DNA of 64,000 bases from Fusicatenibacter_A intestinipullorum (lineage in GTDB: Bacteria > Bacillota > Negativicutes > Acidaminococcales > Acidaminococcaceae): contig DWZP01000005.1 of NCBI GenBank assembly GCA_019117495.1, forward strand, positions 41,695 to 105,694, read 5' to 3'. The notes under the pieces were generated by a model, which worked only from the letters and a program-made list of their open reading frames with translations, ran no database searches and was not told the DNA's origin. Shown one piece after another: positions 43,503 through 53,208 of this stretch (positions are counted from its first letter, which is position 1; each line of letters opens with the position of its first letter). Position numbers and translations under genes: made by a program.

Positions 43503-43531
43503 TTGTTTTTTAACTTAAAGTGGGGTATAAT
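43503..43531 (+). promoter_or_regulatory. Promoter of the dcw cluster
   Basis: TTGTTT at 43503-43508 and TATAAT at 43526-43531 with a 17 bp spacer, upstream of mraZ. Confidence 0.82.
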
Positions 43532-43550
43532 GGTGTAAAGTGGGGAAAAG
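43521..43550 (+). promoter_or_regulatory. MraZ operator
   Basis: TGGGG (43521), TGGTG (43531), TGGGG (43541), each separated by five bases, overlapping the -10 box. This is the TGGG(N) repeat with N5 spacing that MraZ binds in other bacteria, in front of its own gene, so autorepression is expected. Confidence 0.85.
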
Positions 43551-43567
43551 GGGAGGAGAGTGCCGCT

Positions 43568-44005
43568 ATGTTAATGGGTGAATATCAGCATACTATTGAC
43601 GTAAAAGGCCGCCTTTTCATGCCCGCAAAGCTCCGTGAAACTCTCGGCGGCAGTTTTATCATCAGCAAAGGGCTGGATGGCTGTCTGTTTGTATATGATA
43701 AAGATGAATGGCATAAGCTGGAACTTAAACTTAACGCTTTGCCGATGACGAATAAAAATGCCCGTACTTTCAGCAGGTTTTTCTTCAGCGGCGCAGCCGA
43801 AGTAGAATGTGACAAGCAGGGGCGTGTACTGCTTCCGGCAAGCCTGCGTACTTTTGCCGGGCTTGAAAAAAACGCGGTAATAGTTGGCGTAGGCAGCAGG
43901 GCTGAAATTTGGGACGCAGCCCGTTGGCAGGAATATAACGCAGTTAATGCCGAAGATGCCGACGCTGTGGCAGCGCAGCTTGCTGATATGGATATAGGTA
44001 TTTAA
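43568..44005 (+). CDS. mraZ: Transcriptional regulator MraZ
   Basis: A 145-residue AbrB-like protein with two tandem MraZ domains, each with the DxxGR turn (DVKGRLFMP near residue 11, DKQGRVLLP near 80). It forms a ring-shaped oligomer that represses the dcw cluster. ATG 43568 follows GGGGAGGAGAG; the longer frame from 43520 runs through the promoter and operator and is rejected. Confidence 0.96.
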   Translation: MLMGEYQHTIDVKGRLFMPAKLRETLGGSFIISKGLDGCLFVYDKDEWHKLELKLNALPMTNKNARTFSRFFFSGAAEVECDKQGRVLLPASLRTFAGLEKNAVIVGVGSRAEIWDAARWQEYNAVNAEDADAVAAQLADMDIGI

Positions 44006-44006
44006 A

Positions 44007-44945
44007 ATGGCAGCAAACGAATTTAAGCATAAAAGCATTTTGCTTGATGAAAGCGTTAAATGGCTTATAACAAATAAAGACGGCGTTTATGTGGACTGCA
44101 CTATGGGCGGTGCCGGGCATTCCTTCGGGTTTGCTTCGCAGCTTAACGAGGACGGAATGCTTATAGGCATTGACCAGGACGAAGATGCCATTGCCGCATC
44201 TAAAAAACGCCTGGCTCCGTGCCAATGCCGGATAGCCACCGTAAAAAGCAATTTTAAAGATTTTGATGCTGTGCTTGACAGCCTTGATATAGAGCAGATT
44301 GACGGTATCTTTTTTGACCTTGGTGTTTCAAGCTATCAGCTGGATACGCCGGAACGCGGTTTTTCGTATATGCACGACGGGCCGCTTGACATGCGCATGG
44401 ATAAAAGCGCTAAGCTGAGCGCGGAATATATCGTAAATAATTATTCCGAAAGCGAGCTTGCTGATATTATTCACCGTTACGGTGAGGAACGCTGGAGCAA
44501 ACGCATAGCTGCTTTTATTGCGGCAGAGCGCAAAAACAAACACATTTCCACCACTTTTGAACTGGTGGAAATTATAAAAAAAGCTATACCAAAAGGTGCC
44601 AGAATGGATGGGCCGCACCCGGCGAAAAGAACTTTTCAGGCACTGAGGATTGAAGTTAACAATGAACTCGGCATACTGCAAAAAACGATGGAAAATGCTG
44701 TGGCAAGGCTAAAAAAAGGCGGAAGAATTGGCGTAATAACCTTTCATTCGCTGGAAGACAGAATTGTAAAACAAACTTTTGCAGCGCTTGCCAAAGGCTG
44801 CATTTGCCCGCCGCAGTTTCCGGTATGTGTGTGCGGAAGAAAACCGCAGCTGAAAAAAGTGGGGAATATTGTGCCGCCTGCGGAAGAAGTTGAAGAAAAT
44901 CCGCGTGCGCGCAGTGCAAGGCTTAGGTTTGCCGAGAAATGCTGA
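44007..44945 (+). CDS. rsmH: 16S rRNA (cytosine-1402-N4)-methyltransferase RsmH (MraW)
   Basis: A 312-residue SAM-dependent enzyme: KSILLDESVKWL, YVDCTMGGAGHS (SAM loop), FDLGVSSYQLD, RGFSYMHDGPLDMRMD and the closing ARSARLRFAEK are all family marks. It starts one base after the mraZ stop. Confidence 0.97.
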   Translation: MAANEFKHKSILLDESVKWLITNKDGVYVDCTMGGAGHSFGFASQLNEDGMLIGIDQDEDAIAASKKRLAPCQCRIATVKSNFKDFDAVLDSLDIEQIDGIFFDLGVSSYQLDTPERGFSYMHDGPLDMRMDKSAKLSAEYIVNNYSESELADIIHRYGEERWSKRIAAFIAAERKNKHISTTFELVEIIKKAIPKGARMDGPHPAKRTFQALRIEVNNELGILQKTMENAVARLKKGGRIGVITFHSLEDRIVKQTFAALAKGCICPPQFPVCVCGRKPQLKKVGNIVPPAEEVEENPRARSARLRFAEKC

Positions 44946-44969
44946 TAAATATTGATGGAGGAAAACGCT

Positions 44970-45377
44970 ATGTTAGCCAGAAAGTATGATGAATATGCAT
45001 GGGAATTGGAAGAACAACAAGAAAATACTGTACGGCAGACAGCGTATGTAAAAAGGCCCAAACAGCGCAATTTAAAACTTATGCGCCGCCGTATTGCTGT
45101 GGTGGCAGGAATTTTGCTGGCTACTTATTTTGCATGCGTTGTACGCAGCGAATGCCTTATTTCCAAAAGCAATGAGCTTGTAGCCTTAAAACAGCAGGAA
45201 GCGGCTTTGATGCTGGAAAACAGCGAGGAACGCATTGTTGTTGAGCAGCTTAAAGGGCCTGAAAGAATTACCTCTATTGCAGAAAAGCAGCTTGGCATGC
45301 AGGTAGCGCGCAACAATATTTATGTTAAAGCAGACAAAGGTAAAATTGCTTATGACGGTTATGCTTATGCAAAGTAA
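44970..45377 (+). CDS. ftsL: Cell division protein FtsL
   Basis: A 135-residue single-pass membrane protein: cytosolic N-terminus of about 37 basic and acidic residues, TM about 38-58 (RIAVVAGILLATYFACVV), then a leucine-zipper-like coiled coil (LVALKQQEAALMLENSEERIVVEQLK) and the ITSIAEKQLGMQ motif. Identification rests on topology and position after rsmH. ATG 44970 follows GGAGG by 8 bases. The division transpeptidase gene that normally comes next is absent. Confidence 0.82.
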   Translation: MLARKYDEYAWELEEQQENTVRQTAYVKRPKQRNLKLMRRRIAVVAGILLATYFACVVRSECLISKSNELVALKQQEAALMLENSEERIVVEQLKGPERITSIAEKQLGMQVARNNIYVKADKGKIAYDGYAYAK

Positions 45378-45403
45378 AAAACATAGCCTTCTTAAGCAAG
45401 ATA

Positions 45404-45457
45404 TGGTATAATAATATAAAATTTTATGGGAGGCAGCCTGAGTGTATTAAGGCTGCC
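45404..45457 (+). promoter_or_regulatory. Internal promoter and hairpin before murE
   Basis: TATGGTATAAT with TATAAT at 45407-45412 (extended -10, weak -35), then hairpin GGCAGCCT/AGGCTGCC (45432-45457) followed by GTTTCACTTTT and the GGAGG site of murE. It sits where ftsI is found in related clusters and may uncouple murE onward from mraZ control. Confidence 0.65.
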
Positions 45458-45480
45458 GTTTCACTTTTGGAGGTATCCGG

Positions 45481-46962
45481 ATGGAAAAGAATTTACAGGA
45501 TTTGCTGAAGCTGCTGCCGGACGCAGAAGTTACCGGCGCGGCAGGCAAAACCATTACTGATATAACTGCCGATTCCCGCGTTGTTGTGCCGGGAAGTTTA
45601 TTTATCTGCCTGAAAGGCGCAACTGTTGACGGGCATAAATTTTTACAGCAGGCGCATGAAAAGGGCGCTGTGGCAGCCATTGTTGAAGATGCTGCTGCAT
45701 GCCCGGAAGGTATGACGCTGATTAAGGTAAACGATACCAGAAGGGCCATGGAGTTAGTGACCCCTTATTTTTTTGACTATCCCGGCAAAAAAATGCGCAT
45801 GATTGGCGTTACCGGAACTAACGGCAAAACAACTACTACCAATATTATCAGGCTTATTCTGCGCAGGGCTGGATATAAGGTTGGCATGATTGGCACCATT
45901 AATATTATGATTGAAGACGAAGAAACAGTTTCGCATAATACAACGCCGGATGTTGTTGATTTGCAGAAAACTTTGTATAAAATGCAGCAGTGCGGGTGCG
46001 ATTATGTGGTAATGGAAGTTTCGAGCCACGCTTTGGCCTTAAAACGTGTTGCCGGTATTGAATATGATACGGCTGTTTTAACCAATATCACGCAGGACCA
46101 TCTGGATTTTCATAAAACTTTTGAAAATTACCGTGATGCCAAAAGCCTTTTGTTTGAACATCTGGCAGGCGGCACCAAGGAAGGCAAAACTGCGGTGCTT
46201 AACATGGATGACCCCAGCAGTAAAATTATTGCCACACGCACTAAAGTGCCGGTAATTACTTACGGCGAAAGCAAGGATTACGATATTTATCCCATCAGTT
46301 TTGACGTGCAGGCCAAACAAATGGCATTAAAGCTGCATACACCTGCCTGCGAGATGGATTTGGTGCTTAAAATTACGGGTGAATTTAACGTATATAATGT
46401 AATGTCCGCCGTGGGCGCAATGCTTGCCGAAAAGATTGACCCGCAAATTATTATGGACGTGCTTGACGGATTTGACGGCGTGCCGGGACGTTTTCAGCTG
46501 GTAGAGGCAGGGCAGCCCTACACCGTAATTGTGGATTACGCCCATACCCCGGACGGACTTGAAAACGTGCTGAAAACTGCGCGCGGCATTACTCGCGGCA
46601 AACTTTGGGTTGTATTTGGCTGCGGCGGTGACCGCGACAACAAAAAACGCCCGATTATGGGACGCATTGCGCTGGAACTTGCGGATAATGTTGTTGTAAC
46701 TTCCGATAACCCGCGTACCGAAGACCCGGAACTTATTATTGATGAAATTGAAACTGCTCTTAAGGAAATTCCGGCAGGCAAAACCAGCGTGCGTTTAAGC
46801 GACAGGCGCGAAGCAATTAACTATGCCCTTGCACATGCCGCCGCTGATGATGTTGTTTTAATTGCCGGCAAAGGGCATGAAAATTATCAGATAATCGGTC
46901 ATGAAACCATTCATTTTGATGACCGTGAAGTAGTGCAGGAATACTGGCAGAACAAAAGGTGA
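45481..46962 (+). CDS. murE: UDP-MurNAc-tripeptide ligase MurE (meso-DAP type)
   Basis: A 493-residue Mur ligase adding the third amino acid. P-loop GVTGTNGKTTTTN near residue 110, ATP/metal region HALALKR, and the specificity motif DNPR (SDNPRTEDP) near 407, which indicates meso-diaminopimelate rather than lysine. Length is normal. It ends one base before murF. Confidence 0.97.
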   Translation: MEKNLQDLLKLLPDAEVTGAAGKTITDITADSRVVVPGSLFICLKGATVDGHKFLQQAHEKGAVAAIVEDAAACPEGMTLIKVNDTRRAMELVTPYFFDYPGKKMRMIGVTGTNGKTTTTNIIRLILRRAGYKVGMIGTINIMIEDEETVSHNTTPDVVDLQKTLYKMQQCGCDYVVMEVSSHALALKRVAGIEYDTAVLTNITQDHLDFHKTFENYRDAKSLLFEHLAGGTKEGKTAVLNMDDPSSKIIATRTKVPVITYGESKDYDIYPISFDVQAKQMALKLHTPACEMDLVLKITGEFNVYNVMSAVGAMLAEKIDPQIIMDVLDGFDGVPGRFQLVEAGQPYTVIVDYAHTPDGLENVLKTARGITRGKLWVVFGCGGDRDNKKRPIMGRIALELADNVVVTSDNPRTEDPELIIDEIETALKEIPAGKTSVRLSDRREAINYALAHAAADDVVLIAGKGHENYQIIGHETIHFDDREVVQEYWQNKR

Positions 46963-46963
46963 T

Positions 46964-48340
46964 ATGATGTTTGATTTGCAGGAAATACTGGCGGCAACGG
47001 GAGGAAGCTGCCGCAGTTTGCAGAAAGTTGAATTTACCGGCATTAATACGGACAGCCGCACCATTAAAAGCGGAGAACTGTTTGTGGCGTTAAGCGGCGA
47101 AAATTTTGACGGCCATAACTATTGCGCCAAAGCACTGACACTGGGCGCAACGGGCGTACTTGTAAGCCATGATGTTGAAGGCTTGCCGCAGGATGCCGTT
47201 GTTATAAAAACAGATGACACTTTAAAAGCATATCAGCTTATTGCCAAAGCCTGGCGTGATAAGCAGAAAAATTTAAAGGTTGTTGCGGTAACCGGTTCCA
47301 ATGGTAAAACATCAACCAAAGATTTGATTGCAGCCTGCCTTGCCTGCAAGTATAATGTTGTTAAAACGGAGGCCAATTTTAATAACGAAATAGGGCTTCC
47401 AAAAACATTGCTGAACATTAAAAATGATACGGAAATTGCCGTTGTGGAAATGGGCATGCGCGGCTTGGGGCAGATAAGCGCCTTGTGCAAACTGGCAAGC
47501 CCCGACGCTGCCGTTGTAACAAACGTTGGCGAAACACATATGGAACTTTTGGGCAGTATGGAAAATATTGCCAGAGCCAAAAGCGAAATTGTTGAAAATT
47601 TAACGGCGCAGCAGTTTGCGGTGCTTAATAACGACGATGCTTTTGTGCGCCGCATGGCAGACAAAACCGCAGCCGAAGTTATAAGCTACGGCTGTACGGA
47701 AGAAGCCGGCGTATATGCGCAGAATATTAAACTTACGGCAGAAGGCAGTGAGTTTGACTGCGTTTGTGCCGCAGCAGGCGAAAAAGAACGTATCGTGCTT
47801 CCGCTTTTGGGCGAGCATAATGTTTATAACGCGCTGGCAGCCATTGCCGTGGCAGCTGCATTTAATGTTCCGCTGGTGCAGATAAAAAATGCTTTAAAAA
47901 ATGTGCGCCTTACGGGCAAACGCCAGGAATTTATGCAGTTTGGCAGCGTAACGGTTATTAATGATGCCTATAATGCCAGCCCTGCCTCTATGGCAAGCGC
48001 TTTAAAAACACTGCATGCCGTGAAAGATGCCAAAGGCGGCAGGGCGGTTGCCGTGCTGGCAGATATGCTGGAGCTTGGCGCGCTTTCCGTGCAGGCACAT
48101 AAGGAAGTTGGCGAAATGGCCGCTGCCGAAGGCGTTGACGTGCTTATTACCTACGGTACGGAAGCAGTACATACTGGACGCGCAGCGCAGGAAAAAGGCG
48201 TAAAAACCTTTATTTGTCATGACCGTGCGGAAGCAGCCAAAATTTTAAGCGGCATTTTACGCAATGATGATATAATTTTACTCAAAGGCTCTCATTCCAT
48301 GCAGGTTGATGGTTTGATTGACCTTGTTCTGAAAAAATAA
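46964..48340 (+). CDS. murF: UDP-MurNAc-tripeptide - D-Ala-D-Ala ligase MurF
   Basis: A 458-residue Mur ligase joining D-Ala-D-Ala to the tripeptide. Visible: TGINTDSRTIKSGELFVAL at the N-terminus, P-loop VTGSNGKTSTKD near 110, EANFNNEIGLP, VEMGMRGLGQI, NDAYNASPASM near 330. Start ATG 46964 or 46967. Follows murE directly. Confidence 0.97.
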   Translation: MMFDLQEILAATGGSCRSLQKVEFTGINTDSRTIKSGELFVALSGENFDGHNYCAKALTLGATGVLVSHDVEGLPQDAVVIKTDDTLKAYQLIAKAWRDKQKNLKVVAVTGSNGKTSTKDLIAACLACKYNVVKTEANFNNEIGLPKTLLNIKNDTEIAVVEMGMRGLGQISALCKLASPDAAVVTNVGETHMELLGSMENIARAKSEIVENLTAQQFAVLNNDDAFVRRMADKTAAEVISYGCTEEAGVYAQNIKLTAEGSEFDCVCAAAGEKERIVLPLLGEHNVYNALAAIAVAAAFNVPLVQIKNALKNVRLTGKRQEFMQFGSVTVINDAYNASPASMASALKTLHAVKDAKGGRAVAVLADMLELGALSVQAHKEVGEMAAAEGVDVLITYGTEAVHTGRAAQEKGVKTFICHDRAEAAKILSGILRNDDIILLKGSHSMQVDGLIDLVLKK

Positions 48341-48359
48341 AATCCGGAGTGTTGGATAA

Positions 48360-49337
48360 ATGACAATTAATCTTCTTGGTGCACTGGCTACGGCGTTTAT
48401 TATCTGTGCCGTAACCGGGCCGAGCTTTATTTCGGTTTTGCATAAACTGAATTTTGGGCAGAGCATACGCGAATGCGGCCCGAAAGAACACATGAAAAAA
48501 AGCGGCACGCCTACTATGGGCGGCATTATGATGCTGCTGGCAATTCTGGTTGCCGCTGCCGTATGGTGCAATTTTACACCGGCGTTGTGCATTGCGCTGC
48601 TTTTAACCTTCGGCCATGCGCTGATTGGTTTTATTGACGATTATATTAAAGTTGTAATGAAACGCAACCTTGGCCTTACTGCTGCCCAGAAGTTTTTTAT
48701 GCAGTTTGTACTGGCAGGGGCGTATGTTTATTATATTGAAACCCATGTGCAGTCTGATTTAAGCATAGCCATACCCGGTACGGAATATATGCTTCCGTTA
48801 GGCTGGTTATATTACGTGCTGGTATTTTTGCTGCTTGTGGGTACAACTAACGCCGTAAACCTTACCGACGGGCTTGACGGGCTTGCGGCAAGCGTTACGC
48901 TGCCTGTAACGGTTGCTTATGCTTTTATTGCCTATAACACAGGCCATCCCGATTTAAGCGTGTTTGCGCTGGCTATTACCGGTGCGTGCCTAGGCTTTTT
49001 GCTGTTTAACCACTATCCGGCCAAGGTGTTTATGGGCGATACCGGTTCGCTGGCAATAGGCGGCGGTGTTGCGGCGCTGGCGCTGCTTACGCATACAGAA
49101 CTTTTGCTTGTAATTCTCGGCGGTATTTACGTTATGGAAGCAACATCTGTAATAATGCAGGTTACATATTTCCGCCTTACTGGCGGCAGGCGTATTTTCC
49201 GCATGACGCCGATACATCATCATTTTGAACTTGGCGGATGGAAAGAAACCAAAATTGTAAAACGTTTTTTTGCCGCAAGCTGCCTGCTGTGCATTGCGGG
49301 TGTTTTGCTGTGGCTTAACGGAAACGGAGGATTTTAA
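48360..49337 (+). CDS. mraY: Phospho-N-acetylmuramoyl-pentapeptide transferase MraY
   Basis: A 325-residue membrane enzyme making lipid I from UDP-MurNAc-pentapeptide and undecaprenyl phosphate. About ten hydrophobic segments; motifs KKSGTPTMGG, FIDDYIKV, NLTDGLDGLA and the His-rich loop TPIHHHFELGGW. Starts 19 bp after murF. Confidence 0.98.
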   Translation: MTINLLGALATAFIICAVTGPSFISVLHKLNFGQSIRECGPKEHMKKSGTPTMGGIMMLLAILVAAAVWCNFTPALCIALLLTFGHALIGFIDDYIKVVMKRNLGLTAAQKFFMQFVLAGAYVYYIETHVQSDLSIAIPGTEYMLPLGWLYYVLVFLLLVGTTNAVNLTDGLDGLAASVTLPVTVAYAFIAYNTGHPDLSVFALAITGACLGFLLFNHYPAKVFMGDTGSLAIGGGVAALALLTHTELLLVILGGIYVMEATSVIMQVTYFRLTGGRRIFRMTPIHHHFELGGWKETKIVKRFFAASCLLCIAGVLLWLNGNGGF

Positions 49338-49339
49338 TT

Positions 49340-50698
49340 TTGAGTAAGGCTGTACTTGTTTATGGCATAGGCATCAGCGGCTGCGGCGCTGCGGATATTC
49401 TGGCACGCCAGGGCAAGCGTGTGCTGCTTTATAATGATGCCGGGCACGAGGTTGATGCAGATTTGAAAGAACTGCTTGCCAAAAGCGGCGGGCAAATTGT
49501 AATAGGCAAAAAAGAAGGCCTGCTGGACGATGTGGAAGAAGTAATCCTTTCACCGGGAATCAGCATGGAGAACCCTCTGGTGCAGGAAGCGCTGAACCGC
49601 GGCATTAATGTAACCGGCGAGGCAGAACTTGCTTACCGCAATTATAACGGGCATATTGTGGGCATTACCGGCACCAACGGCAAAACAACAACTACTATTT
49701 TAATAGGCGAAATGCTGGCAACGCTGCCCTGCGTAACCAAGGTGGGCGGCAACATCGGCATGGCGCTTACCAAAGAAGTTGAAACCATGCCCGAAAATTC
49801 GTGGCTGGCGGCTGAACTTTCCAGCTTTCAGCTGGAAACGGTGCAGAACTTCCGCGCGGAAATTGCCGTTATTTTAAATTTAACGCCTGACCATTTAACG
49901 CGCCACCATACAATGGAGGCTTATGGTGCGGCCAAATGCAATATTTTTAAAAACCAGCATCCGGAAGACGTAACACTGCTTAATTTTGATGACCCTGTTG
50001 TTAAAAGCTGGGGCGGGCTTGTGCCGGGCAGGTTGTGCTGGTTCAGCCGCAGGGAAGTTTTGCCGCAGGGCATTTATATGCAGGACGGCGATTTTGTTAT
50101 TGCATGGAACGATACCAGAGAAGTTATCTGCAACAGGAAAGATTTGCAGATTTTTGGCGGGCATAACGAAGAAAACGTGCTGGCTGCTATTGGCGCGGCG
50201 TTTTTTGCAGGCGTTGAGCCCGGCAGCATTGCAGAAGTGCTGAAAAACTTTAAAGGTGTAGAGCACCGCATTGAATATACGGCGACAATTAACGGCGTAC
50301 GTTATTATAATGATTCCAAAGCAACCAATACCGATTCTACCATTAAGGCGCTGGAGGCGTTTGACGGGCATTTAATTTTAATTGCCGGCGGGCGCGATAA
50401 ACTGACCCCGCTTGAAGAAATGATGCAGCTTGTAAAAACGAAGGTTGATACGCTGATTTTGCTTGGCGAAGCGGCGGAGCGTTTTAAAGAAGCGGCTGAA
50501 AAAGCAGGCGTCAGCGATATACGTATGGTAACTTCCATGAAAGAAGCTGTGGAGCTGGCGCACAAAACGGCTGTTAAACCGCAGACGGTGCTTTTATCTC
50601 CGGCGTGCGCATCCTTTGATATGTTTACAGGCTTCCCGGAGCGCGGGCGCTGCTTTAAGCAGATAGTTGCGGAACTTTCGGCTGCGGAGGAAAAGTAA
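49340..50698 (+). CDS. murD: UDP-MurNAc-L-Ala - D-Glu ligase MurD
   Basis: A 452-residue Mur ligase: N-terminal Rossmann VYGIGISGCGAADIL, LSPGISMENPLV, P-loop GITGTNGKTTTT near residue 110, ELSSFQLET, NLTPDHLTRH, NDSKATNTDST, and C-terminal LSPACASFDMF. Start is TTG 49340, 9 bases after GGAGG. It is followed at once by murG; the ftsW gene usually found between them is missing. Confidence 0.96.
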   Translation: MSKAVLVYGIGISGCGAADILARQGKRVLLYNDAGHEVDADLKELLAKSGGQIVIGKKEGLLDDVEEVILSPGISMENPLVQEALNRGINVTGEAELAYRNYNGHIVGITGTNGKTTTTILIGEMLATLPCVTKVGGNIGMALTKEVETMPENSWLAAELSSFQLETVQNFRAEIAVILNLTPDHLTRHHTMEAYGAAKCNIFKNQHPEDVTLLNFDDPVVKSWGGLVPGRLCWFSRREVLPQGIYMQDGDFVIAWNDTREVICNRKDLQIFGGHNEENVLAAIGAAFFAGVEPGSIAEVLKNFKGVEHRIEYTATINGVRYYNDSKATNTDSTIKALEAFDGHLILIAGGRDKLTPLEEMMQLVKTKVDTLILLGEAAERFKEAAEKAGVSDIRMVTSMKEAVELAHKTAVKPQTVLLSPACASFDMFTGFPERGRCFKQIVAELSAAEEK

Positions 50699-50699
50699 A

Positions 50700-51803
50700 G
50701 TGAAGGTTATACTTTCCGGCGGCGGTACAGGCGGGCATATTTACCCGGCGCTTACCATTGCCGACCAAATAAAAAAACTTCGCCCTGATGCGCAGATTAT
50801 TTTTGTAGGCACGCAGCAGGGGCTTGAAAAAAATATTATTCCGCGCTACGGTTATCCGCTGCGCTATATTGAAATAGCCGGTTTTAAACGCAGCCTGAGT
50901 TTTGACACGCTGCGTTCCTTCGGCAAACTGTTTACCGGGCTGATTGGCGCAAACAGCCTTATCAGCGAAATAAAGCCGGACCTTGTTATAGGTACCGGCG
51001 GCTATGTATGCGGGCCGGTGGTGTTTTTGGCGGCTCTGCGCGGCATTCCAACCGCAATTCAGGAGCAGAATGCCATGCCGGGCGTTACCAATAAAATTTT
51101 GGCACGCTTTGTAAAAAAAGTGTTTTTGGGTTACCGTGAGGCTGAAAAATATTTTACGGGGAAATCGCGTAAAATATATACCGGCAACCCTATCCGCAGC
51201 GAAATTCTTTCTAATAAACGCAGTGAAGCGGTAAAATTTTTCGGGCTTGACCCGGAAAAACAAACTATTCTGGTATCCGGCGGCAGCCGCGGCGCACAAA
51301 GCATTAACAAGGCCATGCTTTATGTTGAACAGGCGCTGAGCGGCAGGCATGATGTGCAGGTGCTGCACGCCACCGGCGAAGCCAATTACGAAGAATATAT
51401 TAAGGAGCTTAACAAAAAAGGCTCTGTTGAAGATAATATAGTTGTTAAGCCTTATCTGCATGATATGCCAATGGCACTGGCGGCGGCAGATTTGGCGGTG
51501 TTCCGCGCGGGGGCGATAGGCCTTGCGGAACTTACGGCAAAGGGCGTGCCTTCGGTTTTAATTCCGTACCCTTATGCAACTGCCAACCATCAGGAGTTTA
51601 ACGCCCGTGCGGTAGAGGCTGCCGGTGCGGCAAAAGTTATTTTGGATAAAGAACTTACAGGCGAGAAACTGCTTGAAGAAATAGAGCATTTATTAATACG
51701 CAGCGAAGATTTGCAGAAAATGAAAAAAGCTGCCAAAAGCCTGGGCAGGCCCGGTGCGGCAAAGGAAATTGCGCAGCAGGCGCTGCAGCTTGTAAAAAAT
51801 TGA
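50700..51803 (+). CDS. murG: Lipid II synthase MurG
   Basis: A 367-residue peripheral membrane GT28 glycosyltransferase adding GlcNAc to lipid I. N-terminal VILSGGGTGGHIYPALTIAD, IQEQNAMPGVTNKIL, LVSGGSRGAQSIN and the UDP-GlcNAc site FRAGAIGLAELTAKGVPSVLIPYP. GTG 50700 lies 9 bases after GGAGG and 1 base after the murD stop; the earlier in-frame start overlaps murD and is rejected. Confidence 0.97.
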   Translation: MKVILSGGGTGGHIYPALTIADQIKKLRPDAQIIFVGTQQGLEKNIIPRYGYPLRYIEIAGFKRSLSFDTLRSFGKLFTGLIGANSLISEIKPDLVIGTGGYVCGPVVFLAALRGIPTAIQEQNAMPGVTNKILARFVKKVFLGYREAEKYFTGKSRKIYTGNPIRSEILSNKRSEAVKFFGLDPEKQTILVSGGSRGAQSINKAMLYVEQALSGRHDVQVLHATGEANYEEYIKELNKKGSVEDNIVVKPYLHDMPMALAAADLAVFRAGAIGLAELTAKGVPSVLIPYPYATANHQEFNARAVEAAGAAKVILDKELTGEKLLEEIEHLLIRSEDLQKMKKAAKSLGRPGAAKEIAQQALQLVKN

Positions 51804-51819
51804 GCAGGGAGGATTTTAA

Positions 51820-53208
51820 ATGCTTTCGGGAATACACAATATTCATTTTATTGGTATTGGCGGCGCCGGAATGAGTGCTTTGGCACATGTGCTTTGCGAA
51901 CGCGGCTTTCATGTATCCGGTTCGGATAAAAATGCCGGCGGTATCTGCGAGAAGCTGAAAGCGCTGGGAGCCGTTGTTTATCAGGGGCATGCTGCCGGGC
52001 AGGTAAATGGTGCGGATGCGGTTGTTATTTCATCTGCCATTCATCCGGATAACTGTGAGCTGGTGGCAGCCAAAGAGCATGGCATAAAGGTTATGCATAG
52101 GTCGGACGTATTGGCGGAGATGCTTAACCATGCTGACGGCGTGGCTGTTGCAGGTGCGCACGGCAAAACTACAACCAGCGCCATGTTAAGCTGCATAGCG
52201 GCGCAGGGCGGCATAGACCCTACCATTGTTATCGGCGGTGAAGTGACAAGCCTCGGCGGCAATGCACGCAGCGGCAAAGGCCGTTATGTAATTGCCGAGG
52301 CGGATGAAAGCGACGGTTCGTTTTTGAAGTTTTATCCGCTGTATGCGCTTGTAACCAATATTGAAAACGACCATATGGACCATTACGGCAGCGAAGAAAA
52401 TATTTATGCTGCCTTTAAGCAGTTTGTGGGCAGCGTAAAACCGGGCGGTGCGGCAGTGCTGTGCATGGATAACCCCAAGCTCCGCCGTCTGGCGCAGGAA
52501 ACAGAAACCCGTGTTATCAGCTACGGCATTGATGATGAACAGGCCGATTACGTTGCCAAAGACATTGTTTACCATACCGGCGGCACGGATTATAAAGTTT
52601 ATAAAAACGGCAGCCTGTTTGCGGAAGTTCAGCTGATAGTTCCCGGCAGGCACAATGTGCTTAATTCGCTGGGCGCGCTTGTTTGCGCTGTTGAAATGGG
52701 CATAAAAACGGACAGCATTTTAAAAGCACTGAAGGAATTTACCGGTGCGCACCGCCGTTTTGAAACCAAATGGCGCGTTAACGGCATATGGGTTGTTGAT
52801 GATTATGCGCATCATCCCACGGAAATAGGCGTAACCTTAAAAGCTGCGCTGCAAACGAAGCCGCAGCGTTTAATCTGCGTTTTTCAGCCGCACCGCTATA
52901 CGCGCACCCAGCTTTTGTTTAATGAGTTCTGCGCCTGCTTTAAAGGCTGCGATAAACTTATAGTAACCGATATTTACGCGGCCAGCGAAGACCCCATTGA
53001 AGGCGTAAACAGCAAAAAGCTTGCCGAAGGCATTAAGGAAACTTCGGGCGTTGATGTTGAGTATGTGCCGTCAATGGCGGATATAGAAAGTTATCTTGCG
53101 GCAAATGCCCGCACCGGTGATTTGGTTATGACTATCGGCGCAGGTGATGTATATAAAGTTGGCGAAGCATTAGTAGCAGATTTGCAAAGGAGCAATGAAA
53201 ATGTTTAA
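51820..53208 (+). CDS. murC: UDP-MurNAc - L-Ala ligase MurC
   Basis: A 462-residue Mur ligase: HFIGIGGAGMSALA, P-loop VAGAHGKTTTSAML near residue 110, AEADESDGSFL, NIENDHMDHYG, DDYAHHPTEI and FQPHRYTRT. AGGGAGGA precedes ATG 51820. It overlaps ddl by 14 bases; murB, which often follows murC, is not present. Confidence 0.97.
   Translation: MLSGIHNIHFIGIGGAGMSALAHVLCERGFHVSGSDKNAGGICEKLKALGAVVYQGHAAGQVNGADAVVISSAIHPDNCELVAAKEHGIKVMHRSDVLAEMLNHADGVAVAGAHGKTTTSAMLSCIAAQGGIDPTIVIGGEVTSLGGNARSGKGRYVIAEADESDGSFLKFYPLYALVTNIENDHMDHYGSEENIYAAFKQFVGSVKPGGAAVLCMDNPKLRRLAQETETRVISYGIDDEQADYVAKDIVYHTGGTDYKVYKNGSLFAEVQLIVPGRHNVLNSLGALVCAVEMGIKTDSILKALKEFTGAHRRFETKWRVNGIWVVDDYAHHPTEIGVTLKAALQTKPQRLICVFQPHRYTRTQLLFNEFCACFKGCDKLIVTDIYAASEDPIEGVNSKKLAEGIKETSGVDVEYVPSMADIESYLAANARTGDLVMTIGAGDVYKVGEALVADLQRSNENV

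Noticed and set aside
43520..43567. N-terminal extension of mraZ
   Set aside because: It would be translated from the promoter and MraZ operator; the family start is at 43568.
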